Positions 55,986-64,000 of a stretch of 64,000 nucleotides of DNA are shown in pieces. Position 1 is the first letter of the stretch. Every line of letters starts with the position of its first letter. The stretch covers positions 128,929,203-128,993,202 of the forward strand of contig OY997588.1 of assembly GCA_963921825.1 (NCBI GenBank), read 5' to 3'. The notes below the pieces were generated by a model that worked only from the letters and a program-made list of their open reading frames with translations, ran no database searches and was not told the origin of the DNA. A program made the translations under genes and the position numbers. The stretch is from Erodium maritimum. Taxonomy: Eukaryota; Streptophyta; Magnoliopsida; Geraniales; Geraniaceae.

Positions 55986-56618
55986 TTTGGGGTCTTTTGG
56001 GGTGTTTCTCATCAATTTCGATCTTTGTTATGAACTGAACTTTTGGGGATGTTTTCGGGCCTTTATTTGCTTCTTAATTAGATCTTGATTAGAGTTTACT
56101 TGTGTTCCAAGACCTTGGTTTCGAACTCGAGGGATGAAGACCTTTCCGGAACCCGTGTGAAGAACGGAGGAGAGGTGAAGCGAGCGTTACAGCAGAGAAT
56201 TGTTAAAGCAGTTTTATTAGTGACATGTTTAACTGTAAATTGCATTACCACTTTAAAACAGTTTTATTACTAAACTGAAGGTTAACTTAATTACGATTTT
56301 CCCTACTGAGCGTAAGCTCACCCCTATGGTTTTTCTTACTGTTTTACAGGCGTACCTGATGTCTAGAGAGTTCGAGGCTCGGGAGCTTCAGTTTGTCTTG
56401 GGGATTGTTCTAGAGTTGTGTTGGTCTTTTGTATTAAACACTTTTTATCTTACACTTTATGTTGAGTTGTGACTCTTATTCGAGATTTTGGATTATTTAA
56501 TATGAGGACTTGTTGGAGTTTATTTGAATTTCTGAAAGATTTATAAAATGTTATGATTTTCTACTATTAACTCAGGTCATGTCTCGAGTCCGGTCAAAAC
56601 CGGATTTGGGGCGTGACA

Positions 56619-58105
56619 AAAATTGACCTCTTTGATAGCAAATACTTGGGCAATAGAGTTTATCTTTTTCACTCTGAAGATTGACATTTCAATCCGGATC
56701 TCCTAACATCTAAGTGGAATTGGACTTGCTCCTTGTTCAATCATTTCTGTGAGGCTAAATCTTTTTTATTCACCTCTAAATATTTATCATAGATCAAAGT
56801 GATAGGGGTTCCGGTGGGTGATTGGTCTAAGGAATCTTTCTCGGCCATTGAAGATTCAGTAGGAAAGGTAATCAAAATCCTGTGTGACGAGACTTCTTCG
56901 GAGATGGAGGCTAATTATATTATGTTTCTCTCAGCAAAAGAGAAGGTCCAAGAGCTCATGAGCCTAATCATCCATAATCACGAGTTCAAAATAAAGGTAA
57001 TTGTTGTTAAAGCTTCAGAAGTTCCAAGCGTTTTGATTCCGGAGACAGTGTATAGCAAAGCAGAACCCGAGAAATCAAAGGAACATGAGCATCATGTCGA
57101 GCTATGTTTTGGGGATCAAATTCAATTCCCAGCGGTCCTTAAAAAGCAGAACAATGGCAAGTCGACTTCTTTTGTGTCGAGTTTAGAAGAGCTACGAGTG
57201 ACGTTTGTTGATTCGATTAAAAGCCCAGTATGTTTGCGTGGGCTTCAAGATATAGACACAAATCGTAGAGGCGAGAGGTTAAAATCAAATTCAAAGTCTG
57301 TTTGTCGATCGTATGAAGTCAAACTTAGTTCAATTAGTAGAGAGCGTGAACTCAGAGCTAAACGATGGAATTTACTCAAAGCTTTAAGCCATAAAGCGAT
57401 CGTGTATGATGATTCAGTAGAGGATCAGTTGGCTGATTTCGCTTCAGAAGAAGAAGGAAAGATGGTTATAGACGACGAACAACGAGAGGATTTTGCCTCA
57501 GAAACAGGTGGCCTACTGAACTTAGAAGACAGCGATCCGGAGTACAATCACATAGTGGATGGTTATCTGATCCAGACTCAAGAAAACGAAGATTATGAGG
57601 ACGCATTTATGGGATCCATTGTTCCGAACTCTCTCAAATCAGGATATTTTGGGGTTCACACCCAGTTGATCTTGGGGCTCACCTGTCTCGTGAGCCACAT
57701 GAGTAGGTAGCGTCCTCATCTCGGGCAGGACGCACCAGAAAAAGATAACTGGTTGTAGGCGCAACATGCTCAATTCTCCTACGCCTGACAGAAGATATGT
57801 TTTAGGGTTCTCAGTTTGTGGTTTGATGTGTGTCTCTTTACAGTTGTGTGGAAAAGCTTTGGATCATGTTCTTTAGTTGGGCAATTGGTGGAGAGGCGTG
57901 AGGGAGCTCAGACTCGATTAGGTATGATTTTCGGTTACTAAAGGGTCTGTGTTTGTGTGTTTTGTTTTTACTCTTTTTCTTTGTATTCATTGTTTTTGGG
58001 AAGGTCTTTGTTTGATCCTCGTCAGGGTTGTGTCATTCTATCTCTATTTTTCATCTTGGAAGATAGGATCTCTAATAAAATTTCGCTTATAAAGATAAAT
58101 AAATA
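56619..58105 (+). pseudogene. LINE ORF1 remnant (DUF4283-like) with 3' tail
   Basis: A 303-codon frame ends at 57710. Its start (VIGVPVGDWSKESFSAIEDS, then VGKVIKI) matches the domain seen after the nucleic-acid binding part of plant LINE ORF1 and in DUF4283 proteins. The rest is acidic and Ser/Glu-rich. Upstream, 56640-56800, the same sense continues with stops. About 390 bp of 3' sequence follows, ending TAATAAAATTTCGC and an A-rich ATAAATAAATAATAAT tract near 58105. ORF2 is missing, and no endonuclease or reverse transcriptase is seen. The element directly follows the LTR end at 56618. Confidence 0.6.
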
Positions 58106-58990
58106 ATAATACTATCAGAGCGAGGAATATCATACCGATGCCCGACTAAATACGTATCCACTGACCCGCACTCCGCCTTGAATACGAAAATCTCCATTCC
58201 GTATTGCCTCGATCAGATTTTTAAGATGAGAACATTTTATCATCGTTAATCTCATTTTCGTTTGATTTGTTGGCTTCTAAATTGAAGTCGTCCATTTATC
58301 CTATATCATGAGATAAGAAATGTGATAGGGTTGGTCGACTATAGGTTAAATAGGATATGATCATTATTCGTCGTTGAAATCAATGCGATTAGAGGGAACA
58401 TGAGCTGAAGTGAATGCATGGAAGGGAAATGCAATGAGAGGAGGACATTTTGGGAGGTTTATCCAGTGAAATCAGCTTCAAGGATGCACCTGTCTTTGAG
58501 ATAACATGTTTAATTCTTGCAAGACGGAACAGGTAGCGATCCCGAAAGTGATGGCTTGTATTGTATGAGCTGGTTCCTTACCTTCCACTGGATTCCTCTC
58601 CTTATAATCTCCGCCCTCCACTCTAACTGACGTGTGCAGATCCAGTTGCTCCAGCACTTAATCCACTGAACCGGTCCCCTTCCCCACGAAGGGGTACGTG
58701 TTTGTCCCTCATTGGCCCATCCACGTACCTTTTGGATCACACTCACAGGACGGATAACGCTTGTAGGGCCGCTTCGCCACGTGCTTGGGTACACGTCATA
58801 TAGTGAACACGTCGGATCCCAAAAGGTAGAGACTAGAGAGAGATGTTGGTTGCGAAAGCGAGAAGCACTCACCACTCACCAACACAGAGATAAAGGTTCC
58901 TGAGTTCATTTGCATCTCAGGAAACAAACAACCCGCTGGTGCGCTTTCGCATCTTTCGATTCAACATCTGTATGGTGTTTTGATTTGATA
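58106..58990 (+). promoter_or_regulatory. Promoter and leader of the B-box gene, with ACGT cluster
   Basis: Six ACGT cores lie at 58630, 58696, 58723, 58779, 58793 and 58809, within 183 bp and 180-360 bp before the ATG. The one at 58778-58783 is a perfect G-box (GCCACGTGC). ACGT elements bind bZIP factors such as HY5 and, as CACGTG, bHLH factors such as PIFs. As B-box genes are often light- or clock-regulated, this cluster is a likely control region; that link is inference. The part before 58600 has no recognised feature. Confidence 0.55.
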
Positions 58991-61900
58991 ATGGAGAAGA
59001 AGTGCGATTTCTGCAAGGCGTGGAGGGCAGTGGTGTATTGCAAGGCAGATGCGGCGCGTCTTTGTCTGTCGTGTGACGCCAAAGTCCACTCGGCGAATGC
59101 CCTCTCCGGGAAGCACCCGAGGAGCGTCTTGTGCGACATGTGCCGCCACAACCCCGCTCACGTCCGCTGCCTGGATCACCGGATGCTTCTGTGCCGGAAC
59201 TGTGACCGCACCCTGCACGGCTTCTCCGCCCACCACCACAAGCGGGCTCTCACTTGCTTCATCGGCTGCCCTTGTGCGCAGGCTTTTGCATCCCTCTGGA
59301 ACTGGGACTTGAATCAACTTGGGGATAGTGATTTTGAACATCACTATGTGGATACTTGCTCTTTCCCGCCCGAATCATCTGAATCGGACCGTGCAACTTT
59401 CTTATCTGCATTGGAATCTAAACTGGAATCCAGTAGCCAACATGATAAGGTAGGAATGATACTCCCTTTGTATTCTTAATAACCATCAATTTCTGTATCA
59501 CAGTCGATCAGCAAAATTGCACTATTAGTCCGTGTTAGAATATAATTATAATGGGACTACTATCACCTTGAGTTTTTTGTTGAGTTGGTTGTCTAATATA
59601 GTATCAGAGCTTGTTACCTTATGTATCCGGGTTCTAACTCCACTCTCTACAAAAAAATTCTAATTTATTATCTGTTTATCAAATTTGCTCAAACTGGGCT
59701 AGCATTTGTCACTCTTCTCAATTTGGCTCATCTCTTGCGTGTTAGAATGCAACTATAATTGGACCTTCAACTATCAACTTGACTTTTTGAATTTGAAGGA
59801 AAATGGCCATCATCGACAACATGCATTTACATATGCCTATATGGGTACTTTCATAAGGATTTTAGTCATTATTTCGAGCCTTCTTTTCTTACTATGGGCT
59901 TTTACATACATGTGTTCTCATCTCGCAGAGATTTTCTGGAAGTCAACAGCAGCAGGAAAAGAATCGCTTTATTTTGAAGCAGATCCTTGAGCTGAGAAGG
60001 ATTCAACTCATTGATGGGACTAACCCTTCACCTTTGTTACGTGGTCAAGGACAAACTGGCATACCCTCCCACCAACTTGATCAGCTTTCTCACACTACTT
60101 TAGGCACTAATCTTCAAACAAGGGAGAGTCCACCTCCGGAGCTGAAAGCAGAGCCTTTGCCTCTATTGGAGCAAACACCATTATCCTCAACCGTCGAGAG
60201 TCCTCTCAACGGAGATACCTTTTGGCAGTACAAAAATTCAGCTCAAAGTAGTCAGGTTTGTCATTTTCATTCAATTGGAATAAATGAAGAAAAATAGCTT
60301 ATGCATGTGGCTTGTGTCAGTATGGTTTATAGAAGACTAATCTGCCCACCAAACTGTTATACCCCGCCTGTCCCAAATTAATTGTGCACTTTACATTTAA
60401 GTTAATGAAGCATAGTTATAGTTTTGTTATAACAACAAGAGTGGTGGACATATGAAAGCACATGGGAGGGTGGGAAGTAAAACACTTATAGTCAAGGAGG
60501 ACACTTATTTGAAAGGGAGGTGTAGTGTTATAGACATTAGAGGGCATTGGTTTACATATAGTAGGCAATTGTTCCTCAAGCAGTAATGAGAAAATCACAG
60601 CATATACCTGTGAAAAATAGAATCACATTAACTATTTTTAGTGACAACTTTTGGAATATACTGATTACATAGTGTTTTGTAGAATATTAGTTCTCTGGAT
60701 ATCTTTTTTTTAAAAAAAATTATGAAAAGAAAGCTAGAGAATGTCTTTTTTCCTATGCTTGTTATTAACAACAAACAAATGGCTGTGGGACGTAATATTT
60801 GCAATTCTCTTGTCTCATTTAGTTGGATCTTTCACATGGAGAAATATGGGCAATTGTGGATACTTGTGTTTGGTGTTCCAATATTGTTGCATAATGATAT
60901 TGAAATTCATTTTCAGAAATTCATTTCAGTGATTCATGCATCACCATTTTATCATAACAATTAGATTTTCTTAGTTCGTTCCTCTTATGCTAAATTATGT
61001 TTTGAAAGAATTTCGTTGATTTGTGCAGTTTTGGTCTCAAAACATACAAGACCTCGGGGTATGTGAAGAACTTGTTTGGCATGATGAATTTAACATTCCT
61101 GACGTGGATGTTTCATTCCAAAACTTCGAAGATCTTTTTGATGGTGATCAAGATCCAGCCAGAACGCTACTTGATGATAAAGATGCGTCATACTCCTCCA
61201 TTGAGAAGGGAATGTCCCTTGATAAATCCGATAATGAGTATTCAATTGCAATGGAGGTCTGAATTCCCTTATCATTTTTCATGCAGTAATAGTAATCATA
61301 GTACATCGTCCAGGTCAAAATGTACTGACCCCCTAACCCGACTACCAACCAATCCAGGAAAGACTAAATAATGGGTAATGAAGCTTTGAGAAACTTAAAG
61401 TTGGAATGCCTCTCTCTACATAGAATACTTCTACATTTATTATGAATTTTTTAACATGTTAAAAACTAAGCAATATTTTGTATAGTCAAATATTTTATTT
61501 CGCCCCTGAATTCTCCCCAACCCATTCAATGGGATTGAACCCACACTTCCATTATGGAGATTTGAAGCTTGAACTTTGGGGTGTAATATTGGGGCTTTGT
61601 CTATTAGTAAAGTACCATTATCAGTCCAAGCGACGACCAAAAATATGTCGTATTTGTATAATTATTTCCTGAAGTATTGTGTCGTTACTAGCTCAATCTC
61701 ACTTCAGTTTCTCTTATTTAGTAAATGTTCTATCCGAATTGAGAGGTTTTACATGGTTATGCATTCATATAATATCCTAAGCTGTGAAATGAAGTTAGGA
61801 CTCTTTCAAAAAGAAATGAAGTTAAGAGTGGTTACTGGTTTCCCAAATATTTAACTACAATATCTAGAATCTTGGTTGTCTTCTAGGTTGGATCTTGAAG

Positions 61901-63155
61901 GGACTTTCCCATATTTCAGGTCAGCCATTCATTTAGGTAATCAGGGTGAAACAATGAGTTATATATATTAAGTACTCATCTGAACTGTCTGTAGAAAGTT
62001 TTAAAATGGAATCAGCTACCAATAAATGAAAATCTTCTGGGTATGTTTGTTGCTATCCCGAAATTGGGGCATGGAGTTTTGGACTGTGTTAAGTGAAACT
62101 TCTTAAGCTTGATCTCTTACATGCTATGTTTATAAGAATCTACATGATGACAAGGGATGCCTAAATTTAGTGGAGATGAAATCTTTTATTTGTTCATAAC
62201 TCCGTTCTTCTTTTCGATGCATGATAGGACGATGCCAATGCTTCATCCAATTGCATGACAAGCTCAGCTCATTCGGACACTGATATATTTCCTCCTAATC
62301 AAGGCAGCCATTACCCTTGTCCGTCTGATTCCCCAATGTCATTCTCTTGTTCAAGGTTCAGCTCTAAAAGTGATTGCTTTGATACTCGAATTTCTCCAAA
62401 CTTAGCAATGGAGGAGCCCTCCTTCGGTTCACCCAGCCTGGAAATTAGGGACCATATAGCAATGAGATACAAAGAGAAAAAGAGATCCCGACTGTAAGTA
62501 TCAAATTATTCTCTCCTCGTACTGAAACATTATAGGCTATGCATCTTTAGCTACTGTTTGCGACTCATCTGATTGCAAGAACTATTCTTTATATTTCGTG
62601 ATAACCCCAATAACTATACCTGTATTATACGTCCTTTGCAGCCTCTAACCACAACCCACCATTTGTTGTAGAAACATACGCAAAACTTTGTACTATGTTG
62701 CAATGCCGTCAATTTTGGTATGCAAAGACCAAAATACCCCGACGATTTTGGTGATACCAACCGTTAGTTCTTGGCATCTAAGGTTGTCTACAACTTCTTG
62801 TGGCAAATCCGCGGATAGTATATGCAAAATTCTTAGGGGTATTTTGGTCATTCCGTGCTGAAATTGGCGGCAATAGAACCGTTGCAAAGTTTCCCACTAG
62901 TTTTTGCCATAAAGGGTGGGTTGCGGTTAGTGTCTAGGAAGGCCGCGTAGTACCCTGCCTTTAAATCTTTATGGATCTTTAACTAGCTTGTATAGTTGTT
63001 ATGGTAGAGATACTTGTTTTATTTTCAGGCATGAGAAGCGCAGTCGATACACGTCTCGAAAAGGCACAACAGATGACCGAAAGCAAGTTGAAGGTCGATT
63101 TGTTAGAGGAGAAGGCTATGAATCCGATTCTATTGAAGTGGCACCTACTTACTAA
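58991..63155 (+). CDS. B-box zinc finger CONSTANS-like protein with CCT domain
   Basis: Five exons: 58991-59449, 59929-60255, 61029-61256, 62228-62493 and 63029-63155, all GT-AG, giving 468 aa. B-box 1 spans about 5-47 (Cys 5, 8, 17, 25, 28; His 33, 42) and B-box 2 about 48-90 (Cys 48, 51, 60, 68, 71; His 76). A GCPCAQAFASLWNWD phrase follows, as in COL9-COL12-type proteins. A long acidic middle leads to a CCT domain split by intron 4 (about 416-455: RYKEKKRSR, then RYTSRKGTTDDRKQVEGRFV). B-boxes mediate protein contacts, and CCT contacts DNA and NF-Y partners in the nucleus; relatives act in flowering time and light responses. The ATG at 58991 gives the family start MEKKCDFC. Introns carry TRIM, Stowaway-like and foldback sequences. 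Confidence 0.94.
59533..59790 (+). mobile_element. TRIM-like element in intron 1 of the B-box gene
   Basis: LTR copies at 59533-59598 and from 59740 to about 59790 start TGTTAGAAT. A primer-binding-like TAGTATCAGAGC follows the first. The internal region is only about 140 bp and shares CCACTCTCTACAAAA with the array at 18.9-19.6 kb. The second LTR is truncated. It is the same family as the array near the ZAR1 gene. Confidence 0.7.
60361..60400 (+). mobile_element. Possible Stowaway-like MITE end in intron 2
   Basis: The phrase CTGTCCCAAATTAATTGTGC resembles the start of plant Stowaway (Tc1/mariner) MITEs, usually preceded by CTCCCTC. I found no matching inverse end within intron 2, so it would be a truncated copy. 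Confidence 0.3.
62645..62930. mobile_element. Foldback MITE in intron 4 of the B-box gene
   Basis: Inverted ends: CTAACCACAACCCACCATTT at the left and CTAACCGCAACCCACCCTTT read inverted at the right. Inner arms also pair (CCAAAATACCCC against GGGGTATTTTGG). Its length is 286 bp. No clear target duplication was found. It lies inside the intron that splits the CCT domain. Confidence 0.6.
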
Positions 63156-63773
63156 ACTTATAATTGTGTCTCGATATGTGTATGTATGCCAATGTGTTCT
63201 CGTGTCCATAATTTAATTCAATCCATTCTTTCGGATACGATGTGTATGTGGACAATAGATAGAGGAGTGTCTGCATTTCCAGAATGTTCATACAAAGAGA
63301 GGGAGGCTAAGAGTATATAATAGAACTAGATCGACTCGGTTTAATTATGTCATATTCGTGAAAAAGTGAAGGGAGAGTAGACCTGATTCGTGGGTCTATT
63401 GTTTTTATTGTCGCAGTGGGCATAGACCGATTCAGTCTATTCCGAGTTTAATGTGAAGAATAAAAATAAAAAATATGTTCAAGTCGATGTGTTTATCAAA
63501 ACGCAATACAACCCGACCCGACCAAAATATATTTATTAATATTTCTCGTAAGTTTGAATAGGAGTACAACGCAACACGATCTTTATGTAGGCTTCTTGGA
63601 CGTTGAGTAATGGGTCTAGGGGTTTAATATGAGGACACGAAGTTAAATTTTATTCCCGTAAATCCATAATCGAAAGTAATTGGTCTGGGGGTGTAATATG
63701 AGGGACAACTTCAAATTGTTTTCTCAATATTTCATAATCAAAGATGGCAAGTGACGTGGATTCGCTAATGTCA
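63156..63773. other. 3' flank of the B-box gene
   Basis: It should hold the 3' UTR and polyadenylation region. No other gene is seen. Confidence 0.45.
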
Positions 63774-64000
63774 TTACTACAAGAACACAACAAGTCCTGT
63801 TACGAGATCATGTAGAGACGGTCACGGGACAAAACTAGTTGTGTTTTGAAGCAATGCCATTAGGAAACCAACGTCACTCGTCATTTTTTATTATGGACAA
63901 CTAAGGTACAATTTCAACTCGTCCTGCGCATTACACCTCCAAAAACAATCACAGGTCCTCCGCCGTCCTATATTGCCAAAGGTTGACCGTCTTGTATTGT
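63774..64000. mobile_element. Possible left end of a second CACTA element
   Basis: The sequence TACTACAAGAACACAAC at about 63775 resembles the plant CACTA end CACTACAAGAA with the first base changed. Short GTCACGGGAC- and TGTTACGAGATC-like motifs follow, as in a subterminal region. The other end would lie beyond the window. Confidence 0.35.

Larger units (their letters stand above)
52669..56618 (+). mobile_element. Composite LTR region (type D plus 3' part of type A)
   Basis: Two LTR 3' ends lie here, at 55763 (TTGGGGCGTGACA) and 56618 (CGGATTTGGGGCGTGACA). The stretch 55764-56618 matches the right half of type A, including its palindrome array, but lacks the type A tandem array. The stretch from about 52669 to 55763 is a different LTR type whose left part partly matches type A near 6045-6165. 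A start TGACCCCGAG at 52669 is possible, but no exact 5-bp duplication was found for either end. Either a type D LTR invaded a partly deleted type A LTR, or the two recombined. No coding region survives. Confidence 0.6.

Overview
The window is nuclear DNA of a flowering plant, most likely a eudicot. The genes have GT-AG introns, AT-rich introns and intergenic DNA, and plant-only families (a ZAR1-type LRR kinase, a reticulon-like RTNLB, a DUF789 protein, a BAT1-type amino-acid transporter and a B-box/CCT zinc finger). No rRNA, CRISPR, plastid or bacterial-style operon is visible. Most of the 64 kb is transposable-element debris. I see no intact autonomous transposon protein.

Host genes: ZAR1 homologue (16299-18532, minus, 2 exons, 714 aa); a 66-aa predicted single-pass membrane protein (29621-29821, minus, tentative); RTNLB (36218-37211, minus, 5 exons, 214 aa); DUF789 protein (38405-42349, minus, 6 exons, 393 aa, one GC-AG intron); BAT1 homologue (47921-50199, plus, 7 exons, 519 aa, one 19-nt exon); B-box/CCT CONSTANS-like protein (58991-63155, plus, 5 exons, 468 aa). 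I joined exons by hand; every join keeps frame to a single stop. From memory, BAT1, ZAR1, RTNLB15 and the DUF789 gene lie close together at the start of Arabidopsis chromosome 2 (At2g01170 to At2g01260), so this looks like a rearranged and TE-inflated version of that block.

Repeats by region. 0.3-4.7 kb: a non-autonomous CACTA element (3-bp target duplication CTT) holds a Mutator-like foldback (9-bp duplication TTATATAAA), which in turn holds two elements sitting in (TA)n. 6.0-11.0 kb: a solo LTR (duplication CTCAC) with a second solo LTR inside it (duplication ATTGG); the outer one splits a minus-strand reading frame that rejoins in frame. 11.5-15.2 kb: three Mutator-like foldbacks in a row, each with a 9-bp target duplication. 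18.8-19.6 kb: tandem TRIM-like element. 19.9-22.6 kb: third solo LTR (GTTTT). 23-36 kb: non-LTR (LINE-like) fragments on both strands. 43.2-44.2 kb: another foldback. 45.7-47.0 kb: decayed Ty3/gypsy integrase. 52.7-56.6 kb: composite LTR region. 56.6-58.1 kb: LINE ORF1 remnant. 63.8 kb: possible end of another CACTA element.

The genes do not form a pathway. The strongest unusual signals are the datable TE nesting, LTRs with different tandem-repeat arrays at equivalent positions, the ORF split by a solo LTR, the GC-AG intron, the 19-nt exon, and a cluster of ACGT elements upstream of the B-box gene.
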